From the NCBI RefSeq assembly GCF_020734105.1, contig NZ_JAJAFR010000001.1, forward strand, positions 62,001-126,000: a stretch of 64,000 nt of DNA. Direction: 5' to 3'. The notes beneath the pieces were generated by a model. It saw only the letters and a list, made by a program, of their open reading frames with translations, did no database searches and had not been told where the DNA came from. Positions 1 through 8,993 of the stretch are shown in pieces. The translations under genes and the position numbers were made by a program. How positions within the stretch are numbered: position 1 is the first letter of the stretch; every line of letters begins with the position of its first letter. The DNA is from Alkalihalobacillus deserti. Lineage in GTDB: Bacteria; Bacillota; Bacilli; Bacillales; Bacillaceae_D.

Positions 1-130
1 TATCTTTAAAGATGTCATGTGGGTCTAGTAAGACTTGGTCTGTCCATTCTTGAAAGAAGCATGATTTATGTTGTTCCAGGTATTCGTATAATTCTTCAAA
101 ATTGAGGTTTGAATTTGTTTCCAACAGCAT
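1..130 (-). CDS. N-terminal fragment of an unidentified protein, cut by the window edge
   Basis: An open minus-strand frame begins with ATG at 130 and runs off the left end after 43 codons. The product starts MLLETNSNLNFEELYEYLEQ and continues as an acidic, aromatic-rich helical segment with a QEWTD stretch. This is loosely reminiscent of the helical N-terminal modules of RsbR-type or sensor-kinase proteins, but that is only an impression. No strong ribosome binding site is seen upstream, so the start is uncertain. I cannot name the gene. Confidence 0.4.
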   Translation of the reverse strand, partial: MLLETNSNLNFEELYEYLEQHKSCFFQEWTDQVLLDPHDIFKD

Positions 131-262
131 TCTTCGTCACTACTTTCTTAAAAGAAGGTATTACTACTCTATTAGACAAGTATTGCTGTTATCCCTTTAT
201 TTTTGACAAAAAAAGCTGATTCAAAAGGTTGTTTATAACCTAGTTAAATCAGCCTGCTGCTT

Positions 263-1141
263 TTATCCATTTACAATCGATCCCCCGTTGACATGAATAA
301 TTTGTCCAGAAACATAGGAGGAATCCTCGGAAGCAAGATAAACGTAACTTGGTGCTAATTCTGCTGGTTGTCCCGGTCTTCCCATTGGACTGGTTGTCCC
401 AAATGAGGCGACTTGATCTGCAGGGAATGAAGCAGGTATTAATGGCGTCCAAATAGGGCCTGGAGCAACGGCGTTGACTCGGATTCCCTTAGATACTAAA
501 CTCTCGGAAAGTGACCGAGTAAGAGCAACTATTGCACCTTTTGTTGATGCGTAATCGATTAAAACAGGATTTCCTTTATAAGCAACAATTGATGCCGTAT
601 TAATAATGGTGCTACCTTTCTTTAAATGGGGCATAGCTGCTTTAATGAAGTGAAAGCATGAAAAGATATTGGTTTTAAACGTACGTTCAAGTTGTGCAGT
701 ACTAATATCTTCAATGTTTTCTTGATAATGTTGTTCACCTGCATTGTTGATCAAACAATCTAGTTGTCCGTAGTTTTCAATTGTTTGCTTTATTGCTTGT
801 TGACAAATGGATTCTTCGCCAATATCACCAGCAATTAATAAACAATCTCCACCATACTTCTCAATTTCTGCTTTCGTTTTATGGGCATCGTCATGCTCTT
901 CAAGATAGATGATGGAAAGTTTAGCTCCTTCTTTAGCAAAAGCAATCGCAATAGCTCTGCCAATGCCGCTGTCGCCCCCTGTTATGAGAGCTACTTTGTT
1001 CTTTAATTTTCCGCTTCCTTTATAGTTAGGGTCATCATAAACAGGTGATGGCTTCATATTGCTTTCTATACCAGGCTGATGGTTTTGAGTTTGCGCAGGT
1101 TGACCATTAGCTTGTTTGGATTCTATTTCATTATAATTCAT
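263..1141 (-). CDS. SDR-family oxidoreductase (YdaD/YhdF, general stress protein 39 type)
   Basis: A 292-residue short-chain dehydrogenase/reductase. The NAD(P)-binding glycine motif TGGDSGIG is at residues 54-61, NNAG near 132, and the catalytic Ser184, Tyr197 and Lys201 (YASTK) are all present, so it should be active. The roughly 45-residue polar N-terminal extension before the Rossmann fold is typical of the Bacillus YdaD/YhdF group, whose B. subtilis members belong to the general stress response. Start ATG at 1141 follows AGGAGTG at good spacing. It is monocistronic: a hairpin at 1255-1294 separates it from cstA. The substrate cannot be inferred. Confidence 0.85.
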   Translation of the reverse strand: MNYNEIESKQANGQPAQTQNHQPGIESNMKPSPVYDDPNYKGSGKLKNKVALITGGDSGIGRAIAIAFAKEGAKLSIIYLEEHDDAHKTKAEIEKYGGDCLLIAGDIGEESICQQAIKQTIENYGQLDCLINNAGEQHYQENIEDISTAQLERTFKTNIFSCFHFIKAAMPHLKKGSTIINTASIVAYKGNPVLIDYASTKGAIVALTRSLSESLVSKGIRVNAVAPGPIWTPLIPASFPADQVASFGTTSPMGRPGQPAELAPSYVYLASEDSSYVSGQIIHVNGGSIVNG

Positions 1142-1254
1142 TTATCATCACTCCTCTGTTATTTGACTATAGATCTAGTAATTCCTTGTATGTCATATAA
1201 TTAAACGTTTAAAAAGAAATTTTCTAATCGGTCATTAAATCTCTACAAATATTG

Positions 1255-1294
1255 AAAAGGCTAGCATTGAGTAACACTCAATGCTAGCCTTTTT
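1255..1294 (-). terminator. Terminator after the cstA-type gene
   Basis: A near-perfect inverted repeat (arms 1255-1272 and 1276-1294, three-base loop) lies just past the stop of the minus-strand transporter at 1302. The left arm ends in AAAA, giving a U-run on the minus-strand transcript. Confidence 0.85.
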
Positions 1295-1301
1295 AAATGT
1301 A

Positions 1302-2738
1302 TTAAGCAGCTTGTTCAGGTTTAGCTATTAAAGATTGTTTGTTGCTCTTACGTATTTTGTTTATATACCAAAGGGCAACAACTAGCGTGATCATTCCTCC
1401 TATTGTCAATGAGAGTTCATAAGATAAGGAAAAACCCTCAGGAGCATAAAGAAAATAAGTAGACACAACAGCTGTCATAAAAAGAGCGGGGACGCCGCAA
1501 ATCCAGTGGAATTTTCGTGATTCAAGCAAATAGATTGCCCCAGTCCAAAGCATAATGGTAGCGACTAGTTGATTGGTTCCACCAACATACCTCCAAAGAA
1601 ATGTATAATCGATAGTAGCAAGATAAAAGGTTGGAATAGTAACAGGAATGGTTGCTAATAAAATGCCTCTTAAACCACGTACTTTAAAGAACTTTTCAAT
1701 TACTTCAGTTACCATCATTCGCGATGAGCGTAGTGCTGTATCACCGGTTGTTATCGGTAAAATGATGACTCCTAAAACAGCAAGAATTCCCCCGAGAGTG
1801 CCAAGTAATGTCGTGGATATCTCATTGACGACACCTCCAGGACCACCTGCAGCAAGGGCCTCTTGAAGTCCGCCAGTACCTCCAAAAAAGGTCATACCAG
1901 CAGCAGCCCAAATAAGAGCGATGATTCCTTCAGCAACCATAGCACCGTAAAACACTTTTCGTCCGTCAGACTCATGTTTAATTGTGCGTGCTAGTATTGG
2001 ACTTTGTGTACTATGAAAACCTGAAATGGCCCCACAGGAAATCGTAACCATCAAAAGAGGCCAAATTGGTAATTCACCAGGATGTAAATTGGTTAAGGTT
2101 AAGTTAGGAATCGATCGGTCTGTAAATAATAAGGTAAGTCCAATCGATACAGCCATGAATATTAAAATCGCTCCGAATAGAGGGTAAATCTTTCCGATTA
2201 TACGGTTAATAGGTAAAACAGCTGCAACTAAGAAATAGGTGAAAATAAGGACAAGAGCAAATGTATACGAAAGCGGTGTTAGACTTGCAATTAATTGTGC
2301 TGGACCAGCAGTGAATGCAGCCGCAACAAGGACCATTAACACGATGGAAACAATATTAATTATTATTTTCATGTTGTTTCCTAAATAACGTCCAACTAAG
2401 CTAGGGAACTGAGCACCATTATGACGTAATGAAAGCATACCAGAGAAGTAATCATGCACTGCTCCAGCAAATAAGCAGCCGATCACAATCCAAATAAAAG
2501 CAACAGGACCATATAGAGCCCCAGCAACCGCCCCAAAAATAGGGCCTAACCCTGCTATATTTAATAACTGAATTAAACTTGCTTTCCACCAAGGCATTGG
2601 TGTGTAGTCAATTCCATCGTGACTGGTGTAAGCTGGTGTCTGCGTTAAATCATTAATTCCGAAAATACGTTCCACCACTTTGGAATAAACGAGATAACCT
2701 ACAATTAGTAGGGCAATGGCAAAAAGAAAAGTAAACAT
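1302..2738 (-). CDS. cstA: CstA-family carbon starvation / pyruvate-peptide transporter
   Basis: A 478-residue polytopic membrane protein with many hydrophobic segments. The N-terminal block PMPWWKASLIQLLNIAGLGP and the following GPVAFIW and HDYFSGMLSLRHNG motifs are diagnostic of the CstA family, which takes up peptides or pyruvate under carbon limitation. It is the short form; the E. coli homologues are about 700 residues. GGAGG lies upstream of the ATG at 2738. It stands alone between two minus-strand genes, with its own terminator. Which substrate it carries (peptide or pyruvate) is not decidable from sequence. Confidence 0.9.
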   Translation of the reverse strand: MFTFLFAIALLIVGYLVYSKVVERIFGINDLTQTPAYTSHDGIDYTPMPWWKASLIQLLNIAGLGPIFGAVAGALYGPVAFIWIVIGCLFAGAVHDYFSGMLSLRHNGAQFPSLVGRYLGNNMKIIINIVSIVLMVLVAAAFTAGPAQLIASLTPLSYTFALVLIFTYFLVAAVLPINRIIGKIYPLFGAILIFMAVSIGLTLLFTDRSIPNLTLTNLHPGELPIWPLLMVTISCGAISGFHSTQSPILARTIKHESDGRKVFYGAMVAEGIIALIWAAAGMTFFGGTGGLQEALAAGGPGGVVNEISTTLLGTLGGILAVLGVIILPITTGDTALRSSRMMVTEVIEKFFKVRGLRGILLATIPVTIPTFYLATIDYTFLWRYVGGTNQLVATIMLWTGAIYLLESRKFHWICGVPALFMTAVVSTYFLYAPEGFSLSYELSLTIGGMITLVVALWYINKIRKSNKQSLIAKPEQAA

Positions 2739-2961
2739 AAATATAAAGCCTCCAATTATCAGATAAACGAAATCATGATAAGTATTGTAACGATTTCTGA
2801 CAATTGGATCAACCTATTTTTGCAGAGAAACAACATATTCGATAAACAAAATGTTTCTAAAAGGAAGAAAGTGATTATTCAGATAGAACTTGGTCACCAA
2901 TAGCGATAACAGCAACAAGACAGGAACCTATGAAAAGAGGATCTTGTCAGTAAAGTAGCTA

Positions 2962-3768
2962 TTACCCTTTAGATCTAGGTGCTGTTGGATCACAGTCAGG
3001 TTCTTCAAGATGTGACGATCGTGCTAATTTTAGTAAATAATAACATTCTTCTCTAGCCATATGATCAGCCATGAGTCGATCGAATGTTCCAAGTAGGTGA
3101 TTGTTCATTTCCATTTTTTCAAGTTCATGTAGGAAAACTTTAAATAAGGCAATCTCTAGTTTAACATTCTCATTAAAACGTTCTAGAGCAGGGAATAGCT
3201 GTACATTAGACCTTAGATAGCCCGCCATCTCTACAGCTTTAATATAGAACTGCTCAAATCTTTTCGTGAATGCTTCACTTTTTTTTTGCAGCTGTTTTTC
3301 CACTATATCTAAATTCCCTGTTATTCCCCCTGCATGTCCGGCAGCGTCTAATAACCAGACGAGGTGATGGTGAAGGGGATGTGATAAAGGGGGCTCCTGC
3401 TGTTGAATTAGATAAGATAAAAGACGTAGATATTCTTCCACTTCGTTTACCATATGATTTAGAAATGTCGGGGATAGACCAATTGTCACGTCACCGACCA
3501 AATGTTCACGAATAATTTCTAATTTAAATGATCGAATTTCCTTAGCTTGTTCATTGGCTGTTTCAGTAAGGTTCTGTATAGCTTCCATAGATAGGTTTTG
3601 GCGACTATCATGAAGGAGGGAATCAAATCTCTCGATAAATTGAACGGCTTTTTTCACCAATTCAGTTTCAGTTGGAGATAGAGTATCACGGATAAACCTT
3701 GCATGATCACCTAATACTTGAAGCCAAAAGCGATGTTCAAATAAAGCATTTTCATAGAATGAGTTCAT
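2962..3768 (-). CDS. DUF2935 domain protein
   Basis: A 268-residue soluble protein with no signal peptide or membrane segment. It has two similar helical halves, each rich in E/H residues: ALFEHRFWLQVLGDHARFIR near the N-terminus, and LFKVFLHELE followed by a DHMAREECYYL segment near the C-terminus. This matches the Bacillus/Clostridium DUF2935 family, thought to form ferritin-like four-helix bundles, possibly metal-binding (family knowledge; function unknown). The ribosome binding site before 3768 is a weak GGGGTGG. It is separated from HU by a terminator. Confidence 0.75.
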   Translation of the reverse strand: MNSFYENALFEHRFWLQVLGDHARFIRDTLSPTETELVKKAVQFIERFDSLLHDSRQNLSMEAIQNLTETANEQAKEIRSFKLEIIREHLVGDVTIGLSPTFLNHMVNEVEEYLRLLSYLIQQQEPPLSHPLHHHLVWLLDAAGHAGGITGNLDIVEKQLQKKSEAFTKRFEQFYIKAVEMAGYLRSNVQLFPALERFNENVKLEIALFKVFLHELEKMEMNNHLLGTFDRLMADHMAREECYYLLKLARSSHLEEPDCDPTAPRSKG

Positions 3769-3887
3769 AAAGCCACCCCCATCATCATTAATCTTTTCAC
3801 TTTATGACAGGGGATAAATTTTTATGATGATTATTATAAACATACTTTGTTTAGTATGGTCAGTTAAAATTCCAACTTAATGTTATA

Positions 3888-3918
3888 AAAAAACGATGAG
3901 AGCTTGTCTCATCGTTTT
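3888..3918 (-). terminator. Terminator after HU
   Basis: The inverted repeat AAAACGATGAGA / TCTCATCGTTTT around a short loop lies directly after the HU stop codon, with a U-run on the minus-strand transcript. Confidence 0.85.
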
Positions 3919-3923
3919 ACTGA

Positions 3924-4199
3924 CTATTCGTTTACAGCATCTTTAAGTTGTTTACCTGGCTTGAAAGCTGGATTCTTTGTAGCTGGAATTTCAATTTCTT
4001 GTCCAGTTTGAGGATTACGGCCTTTACGAGCAGAACGCTCGCGAACTTCGAAGCTACCAAAGCCAACTAGTTGAACTTTTCCACCTTCAACTAGTGCTGA
4101 TGTAATGCTGTCAAATACAGCGTCGACTGCTTTCGAAGCATCCTTTTTAGAAAGGTCTGCTTGCTCAGATACTGCGTTAATTAAATCTGTTTTGTTCAT
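3924..4199 (-). CDS. hup: DNA-binding protein HU
   Basis: 91 residues, the family length, beginning [20 protein letters not shown] and carrying the beta-arm signature [28 protein letters not shown] bends and compacts DNA as a dimer. In B. subtilis the single hbs gene lies elsewhere, beside spoIVA; here HU sits near pssA, so this may be a second paralogue, which needs the whole genome to settle. It is monocistronic, with a good sigma-A promoter at 4320-4348 and a terminator at 3888-3918. Confidence 0.95.
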   Translation of the reverse strand: MNKTDLINAVSEQADLSKKDASKAVDAVFDSITSALVEGGKVQLVGFGSFEVRERSARKGRNPQTGQEIEIPATKNPAFKPGKQLKDAVNE

Positions 4200-4319
4200 G
4201 AAAAAAACTCCCTTTCATACCTTGTTTTGAAAAACACATCATCCGTAGATGAAGTGCTAGTTCTTCATTTTTGAGTAATCTTGCCAATTCGACAAGCTGA
4301 AAAATAAAGCCGCAACTTC

Positions 4320-4348
4320 ATTTAATAATGAAACCCTAATGGTGTCAA
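4320..4348 (-). promoter_or_regulatory. Sigma-A promoter of HU
   Basis: On the minus strand TTGACA (4343-4348) is followed after 17 bases by TTAAAT (4320-4325), about 120 bases before the HU start codon. The -35 is consensus and the -10 is 4/6. Confidence 0.55.
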
Positions 4349-4475
4349 GACTTTCCACGGAAAATAAACCATCTAAACCCATATTTTTCACTTTTTTAGA
4401 TAATATAGGGTCAATTATTGTCATTTACAACCGTAATTTGTCAAAAGAGAGAATGATTATGCTAACTATATTAAC

Positions 4476-5015
4476 TTACATCTTTCTGACTTTAAACGTA
4501 CTAATCATGCAAACCCCAAAAATTAATGTAGCAAATAAAAAGTAGGGTCCTGCAATATAGGGAACGAGTAATAAGTGAAACGTTAACACACACCCAGCAG
4601 CCGTAATGGGGAGTCCAACAAAGAAACCTGTATTCTCTGTGATGTTAAACCGTGCTAAACGAATAGCTCCGCATGCAATGAAGAATATAGTAAGGAACAT
4701 TCCAGGTAAACCAAACGTAAATAAAACAGCTTGATAAATTAAAAATGCTGGAGCTACACCGAAGGATATGATGTCACTTAATGAATCTAATTGCTTTCCA
4801 AATTCTGATGTACTATTAAATCGTCTTGCAGCAGCACCGTCCAACCGATCTGTAAGTGCTGCAATCGTAATAAATAAAAGACCTAAACGTAATTCATCTT
4901 GTATAATAAACATAATTGCAAAAGCACCTAATCCTAAATTTACAACCGTTAGAGCATTTGCAATTTGCCCTTTTAGCTTTTTGACGGTATGATCCAATTG
5001 ATGTAAAAGGAACAA
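4476..5015 (-). CDS. pssA: CDP-diacylglycerol--serine O-phosphatidyltransferase
   Basis: An integral membrane enzyme making phosphatidylserine from CDP-diacylglycerol and serine. From the chosen start it is 179 residues and carries the complete CDP-alcohol phosphotransferase signature D-G-x2-A-R-x8-G-x3-D-x3-D at residues 59-81. I chose the TTG at 5015 because AAGGAG lies eight bases before it; the frame can be extended to an ATG at 5066, but that start has no ribosome binding site and adds residues foreign to the family. It diverges from psd, which decarboxylates its product. In B. subtilis the two genes are co-directional. Confidence 0.88.
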   Translation of the reverse strand: MFLLHQLDHTVKKLKGQIANALTVVNLGLGAFAIMFIIQDELRLGLLFITIAALTDRLDGAAARRFNSTSEFGKQLDSLSDIISFGVAPAFLIYQAVLFTFGLPGMFLTIFFIACGAIRLARFNITENTGFFVGLPITAAGCVLTFHLLLVPYIAGPYFLFATLIFGVCMISTFKVRKM

Positions 5016-5163
5016 GACATCAACTCCTTGCATGATTTGTATAACATTAACAATTAAATTAATCATATGATCTTAATTAATAATCATACCATAGGTTCGA
5101 TTAAACGACTAGGTGGCACGTTTTGTAGAGAGCTGCTAATTTTTAAAAAGGAGGATTTTAGAA

Positions 5164-5946
5164 TTGAAAAAGGTACTCTTTAGATCATTCATAGAACTAA
5201 CGAATCACCGCTTGTCTTCAACATTGATTCGGAATTTTTCGAGGTCAAAGATAAGCAAACCATTTATTAAACCATTTTCTAATACGTTCAAACTAAATGA
5301 GTCAGAAATGGATAGATCGCTTAATCAATACAATCATTTGCATGATCTATTTACGAGAGAATTAAAAAAGGGAGTACGTCCTATTGAAGCACAAAAAAGT
5401 GCACTTGTAAGTCCTGTAGATGGGGTGATTGCTCATTTTGGCAGATTGGAGGAAGAGACATATTTTCATGTAAAAGGACAAACTTATAACATTGAAGAGA
5501 TGCTTGGTTCAAAAGAAGCAAGCAAACCTTATCTTAATGGTTACTATTTTATCTTATACTTAAGTCCGAGTCATTATCACAGAATTCACAGTCCAGTTGA
5601 TGGAACTATTAAGAAACAATGGGTTCTTGGCGGTCGATCTTATCCTGTGAATGATCTAGGGCTTCGCTATGGAAAAAAACCATTGTCGAGAAACTATCGA
5701 TTAATTACAGAAATGAAGGTGCTTGATAAATACATGGCCGTAGTAAAGGTTGGTGCAATGAATATTAATACAATAGAAGTTACGCATCAGGATAACCGGC
5801 TTCGTAAAGGAGAAGAAGTGGGCTTTTTCTCATTCGGATCAACTGTTGTCTTACTTTGTGAGGAAGGCTTAGTTACAGATGTAACGATCAAAGACCAAAC
5901 TGACGTTAAAATGGGGCAAAAAATAGCAACAATGGGGCGAAGTTGA
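5164..5946 (+). CDS. psd: Phosphatidylserine decarboxylase proenzyme
   Basis: 260 residues, family length. It converts phosphatidylserine to phosphatidylethanolamine at the membrane using a pyruvoyl group. The self-cleavage site FGST is at residues 224-227, with Ser226 the predicted pyruvoyl precursor, and the catalytic-region motif SPSHYHRIHSPVDG is intact. It starts at TTG 5164, nine bases after GGAGG. It is divergent from pssA over a 148-base spacer that must hold both promoters; no clear hexamer pair stands out there. Confidence 0.93.
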   Translation: MKKVLFRSFIELTNHRLSSTLIRNFSRSKISKPFIKPFSNTFKLNESEMDRSLNQYNHLHDLFTRELKKGVRPIEAQKSALVSPVDGVIAHFGRLEEETYFHVKGQTYNIEEMLGSKEASKPYLNGYYFILYLSPSHYHRIHSPVDGTIKKQWVLGGRSYPVNDLGLRYGKKPLSRNYRLITEMKVLDKYMAVVKVGAMNINTIEVTHQDNRLRKGEEVGFFSFGSTVVLLCEEGLVTDVTIKDQTDVKMGQKIATMGRS

Positions 5947-6350
5947 GGTTATTCGGCCTGTAGCACAAAGGGATAGTTACTTTAGGTATCAAAAATAATA
6001 AAGGCTTTAAGTTGGCTTGATTTTAAGTTGAGATAAAGGAAGGCACTTATCCAAGGGGACGTATTGCATGAATGAAGGCGATTGTGGGCGGCAAGAAGGC
6101 TCCTGACGCAGACTTCGAGAGATAGTGAACATTTATGCTTAGGATGTAGAGTTTATGAACCTGTGCGCCTTTTAGGAGTGATATGGTCATTTATAACGGC
6201 AATCCCAGGTTATTTGTTGGAAATGAAGAGGGGATCGAGCGCAAAGGAATGTTTATAAAAACGGTTGTTTGTTCATATTGTCGACTTGGTATCTGAAGAA
6301 GTATGAGAAGCCGAAACTAATTCTTGAAGTCATTTAAATGATTTTTAAAA
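5947..6350. other. Gene-poor interval between psd and the mrp operon; one weak 58-codon frame
   Basis: About 400 bases with no convincing gene. The longest frame is 6082-6258 (+), starting at TTG without a clear ribosome binding site. It encodes a 58-residue peptide with a Cys-x2-Cys near its middle, then a hydrophobic stretch LLGVIWSFITAIPGYLL. It matches nothing I recognise. It could be a decayed gene, a small membrane protein, or chance. Confidence 0.25.
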
Positions 6351-6376
6351 AAGCTCCCCCAGTTAAAGGGGAGCTT
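6351..6376 (-). terminator. Terminator of the mrp operon
   Basis: The nine-base perfect stem AAGCTCCCC / GGGGAGCTT has an eight-base loop and, on the minus strand, runs into T's after the stem. It begins a few bases past the mrpG stop. Confidence 0.9.
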
Positions 6377-6382
6377 AGTCGT

Positions 6383-6760
6383 CTACTGCTTGGCGTTAGA
6401 AGCTGAACGTTTCTTTTCTTCCACAACTTCTTTTAAATCATCCTGGACACTCTGTTCCCAAAGGGGGACCCCTGAATAGTACGCAGCTCGACTTATTAAG
6501 TGACCGGCCACAGGAGATGTAATTAAGACAAAAATAATACCAAGAATTAAGCGAGCGTCAAGTCCATAATCTTGATAAAAGAAAATCAATGCAGCGAGTA
6601 AAATAAGCATGACTCCGAGAGTAGCACTTTTAGAAGCCGCATGTGACCTTGAGTAAATATCAGGGAGTCGTAAAAGACCAACCGTTGTCACTAAGCTTAG
6701 AAAGGTCCCTGCAAGAACGAGAATTGCGACAATGACATTAGTGATTTCGTTTTCGCTCAA
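6383..6760 (-). CDS. mrpG: Na+/H+ antiporter subunit MrpG
   Basis: Small membrane subunit of the Mrp antiporter, 125 residues from the chosen start, with three hydrophobic helices and a charged tail ending in EEKKRSASNAKQ. The family motifs LPDIYSRSHAASKSATLGV and TSPVAGHLISRAAYYSG are present. The TTG at 6760 follows AGGGGTG at good spacing and gives the usual N-terminus; a further-upstream ATG at 6796 lacks a site. It overlaps the end of mrpF by 23 bases, implying translational coupling. Last gene of the operon. Confidence 0.93.
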   Translation of the reverse strand: MSENEITNVIVAILVLAGTFLSLVTTVGLLRLPDIYSRSHAASKSATLGVMLILLAALIFFYQDYGLDARLILGIIFVLITSPVAGHLISRAAYYSGVPLWEQSVQDDLKEVVEEKKRSASNAKQ

Positions 6761-7022
6761 GAACAACACCCCTTTCAATAAACTTGGCAAAGGCAACCGT
6801 TCCGATAAAAGCTAGAATCCCTATAAGTAGAATTACTTCTAGAAAGGCCGAAGTTCTTAATAAGATAGAAAGTACAGCTACTAAAGCAATCATTGTAATC
6901 CCAACTGTATCAAGCGCAATGACACGATCAGCTGGTGATGGGCCTTTGATTATGCGATAAATACTCCCCGATAATGATAACGATAAAAGGGACATGGCTA
7001 TAATAAGCACTGTTGTAAGCAT
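6738..7022 (-). CDS. mrpF: Na+/H+ antiporter subunit MrpF
   Basis: 94 residues, three transmembrane helices, with the family segment YRIIKGPSPADRVIALDTVG in the first cytoplasmic loop. Part of the hetero-oligomeric Mrp complex. It starts four bases after the mrpE stop and overlaps mrpG at its 3' end. Confidence 0.94.
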   Translation of the reverse strand: MLTTVLIIAMSLLSLSLSGSIYRIIKGPSPADRVIALDTVGITMIALVAVLSILLRTSAFLEVILLIGILAFIGTVAFAKFIERGVVLERKRNH

Positions 7023-7025
7023 AGG

Positions 7026-7502
7026 TTATCGGCTCACCTCCATAATAGCTTTCTCAAACGTGTTCTTAATAGAAGAGATAGAATCTTCGATGTCGTCGAT
7101 ATTCATTGCGTGAATGTATAACGTACGTTGATCGTTTGATACATCTACCACTAGTGTTCCAGGTGTTAATGTTATTAATGAAGAGAGCAAAGTGATTTCC
7201 CAGTCGGATTCTAAGTCCGTGTGCAGAGCAAAGATACCTGGTTTAATTGCTAATTTAGGCTGTAGAACTTGTTTGATAACCGTAATGTTAGAGAGTACAA
7301 GTTCTTTTAAAAATAATAATATTAATTTAATTACTGCATATATCTTAGTGATATATAAAGGTCCATTAAAGAACCGTCTCACAATAATGAGAATTAGCAT
7401 CCCAACTAAAAAACCGATAATAAAGGATGGTAAATCCCAAGCACTGTAAAGAAACATCCAGGTAAACGCAATTATAAGGTTTAGTAAAAGTTGAAAGGCC
7501 AT
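7026..7502 (-). CDS. mrpE: Na+/H+ antiporter subunit MrpE
   Basis: 158 residues: hydrophobic N-terminal helices, the loop NGPLYITKIYAVIKLILLFLKE, and a C-terminal soluble domain with the conserved TPGTLVVDVSNDQRTLYIH stretch. MrpE is needed for assembly and stability of the complex in studied bacilli (family knowledge). Spacing to mrpD and mrpF is only a few bases. Confidence 0.94.
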   Translation of the reverse strand: MAFQLLLNLIIAFTWMFLYSAWDLPSFIIGFLVGMLILIIVRRFFNGPLYITKIYAVIKLILLFLKELVLSNITVIKQVLQPKLAIKPGIFALHTDLESDWEITLLSSLITLTPGTLVVDVSNDQRTLYIHAMNIDDIEDSISSIKNTFEKAIMEVSR

Positions 7503-7508
7503 TCTTAC

Positions 7509-8993
7509 CTACTCCTTTAGTACAGCTTCAATATAAGATTCAGGATTTAAAAGGGTCGAAGCAGCATCTGCTACAAAAGGATAAATGACTTCAGCTCCCA
7601 TACCCATTAAAAATGACAAAGCAAGTAAAAATATACTTGGATAGACTAGTCCTTTTACATTACCTCTTTGATGCGGTTCAGGCAATTTCTCTTCTCCTAA
7701 AATCATTAAAAAGAAGATTCTCATAACAGAATAGAGAACAAGTAGACTTGATAGTAATAAAATACCGACAAATACATATTGTTCTGCTAGAAATCCACCT
7801 TGGATTAAAAGAAGTTTTCCGAAAAAACCACTAAACGGTGGGACACCTGCTAAAGAAAGGGCAGCGGCCAAAAAGGACCAACCTAGTAAAGGATAACTTT
7901 TCATTATCCCACTTGCCTGACCGATCTTTGTTGTTCTTGTTACAACAACAATAGCACCAGCCAATAAAAATAGAGCTGCTTTTATAATCATGTCATGCAG
8001 CAAATAGAATACTCCTCCAAAAATCCCATCTGAATTAAAGGAAGATAAACCAAGAAGAATAAAGCCTACCCCTGCAACCACATTATATACAAGTATCTTA
8101 TGAATATCATTGTATGCAATCGCTCCAATAGCACCAATGATCATTGTAATGGCAGCCAATACCCCAATTGTATAATGAGTAACTTCAGGTTGATGGTAGA
8201 AAATAATCGTAAATACTCGGTAAATCGCATAAATCCCTACTTTGGTTAATAGACCAGCGAAAATAGCTGAAATAACTGGTGGTGGCGCTGAGTAAGCACC
8301 TGGTAGCCAAAAGTATAGTGGGAAAATAGCTGCTTTCATTCCGAAAACAATTAGGAAGAGCAAAGCAATGACTGTTACCAAACCTGGTTGGTTGATTTCT
8401 GCAATCCGAGCAGATAAATCAGCCATGTTTAATGTTCCTGTAACGGAGTAAAGAAAGGCAACAGCTGTAACAAACAAAGCTGAAGAAATAACATTTACAA
8501 GAACATATTTAATCGATTCTCGTAATTGAGTTTTGGTTCCTCCTAAAACAATTAGAGCATACGAGGACATCAGTAAAACTTCAAAAAAGACAAACAAGTT
8601 AAATAAATCACCTGTCAAAAACGCTCCAATTACACCAGTAAGCAGAAATTGAACGAGTGGGTAATAATAGTAATTTTTGCGTTCTAAATCCAAACCTTTG
8701 AATGTAAACAAGGTTGTTGCTACTAGAATAATACTAGCAAATATGACAAGTAAAATCGCAAATGAATCTGCCACTAAAGCGATCCCAAAGGGTGGTAACC
8801 ATCCACCTAAAAAGTAAGCTTGAACTCCATTACTATTGACATCCATAAGCAGTAATATGCTAGTAATAATAATGGCGATCCCAGAAAGGATACTTAATGT
8901 TTTCTGTAGGATGATCTTTTTTCCTAAAAATAACAATATAACACCAGTTAGTAACGGTATTAATAACGGTAATATAATAAGATTATTCATCAT
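7509..8993 (-). CDS. mrpD: Na+/H+ antiporter subunit MrpD
   Basis: 494 residues with about 14 membrane helices, homologous to the proton-pumping NuoM/NuoN subunits of complex I. The essential acidic residue of helix 5 is present in FVFFEVLLMSSY (Glu138, or 137 if the second Met is the start), as is the helix-7/8 lysine region AGLLTKVGIYAIYR. Together with MrpA it forms the ion-translocating core. It overlaps mrpC by 11 bases. Confidence 0.96.
   Translation of the reverse strand: MMNNLIILPLLIPLLTGVILLFLGKKIILQKTLSILSGIAIIITSILLLMDVNSNGVQAYFLGGWLPPFGIALVADSFAILLVIFASIILVATTLFTFKGLDLERKNYYYYPLVQFLLTGVIGAFLTGDLFNLFVFFEVLLMSSYALIVLGGTKTQLRESIKYVLVNVISSALFVTAVAFLYSVTGTLNMADLSARIAEINQPGLVTVIALLFLIVFGMKAAIFPLYFWLPGAYSAPPPVISAIFAGLLTKVGIYAIYRVFTIIFYHQPEVTHYTIGVLAAITMIIGAIGAIAYNDIHKILVYNVVAGVGFILLGLSSFNSDGIFGGVFYLLHDMIIKAALFLLAGAIVVVTRTTKIGQASGIMKSYPLLGWSFLAAALSLAGVPPFSGFFGKLLLIQGGFLAEQYVFVGILLLSSLLVLYSVMRIFFLMILGEEKLPEPHQRGNVKGLVYPSIFLLALSFLMGMGAEVIYPFVADAASTLLNPESYIEAVLKE

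Noticed and set aside
4339..4545. 68-codon plus-strand frame between HU and pssA
   Set aside because: It runs through the HU promoter and antisense into the end of pssA with no start signal.
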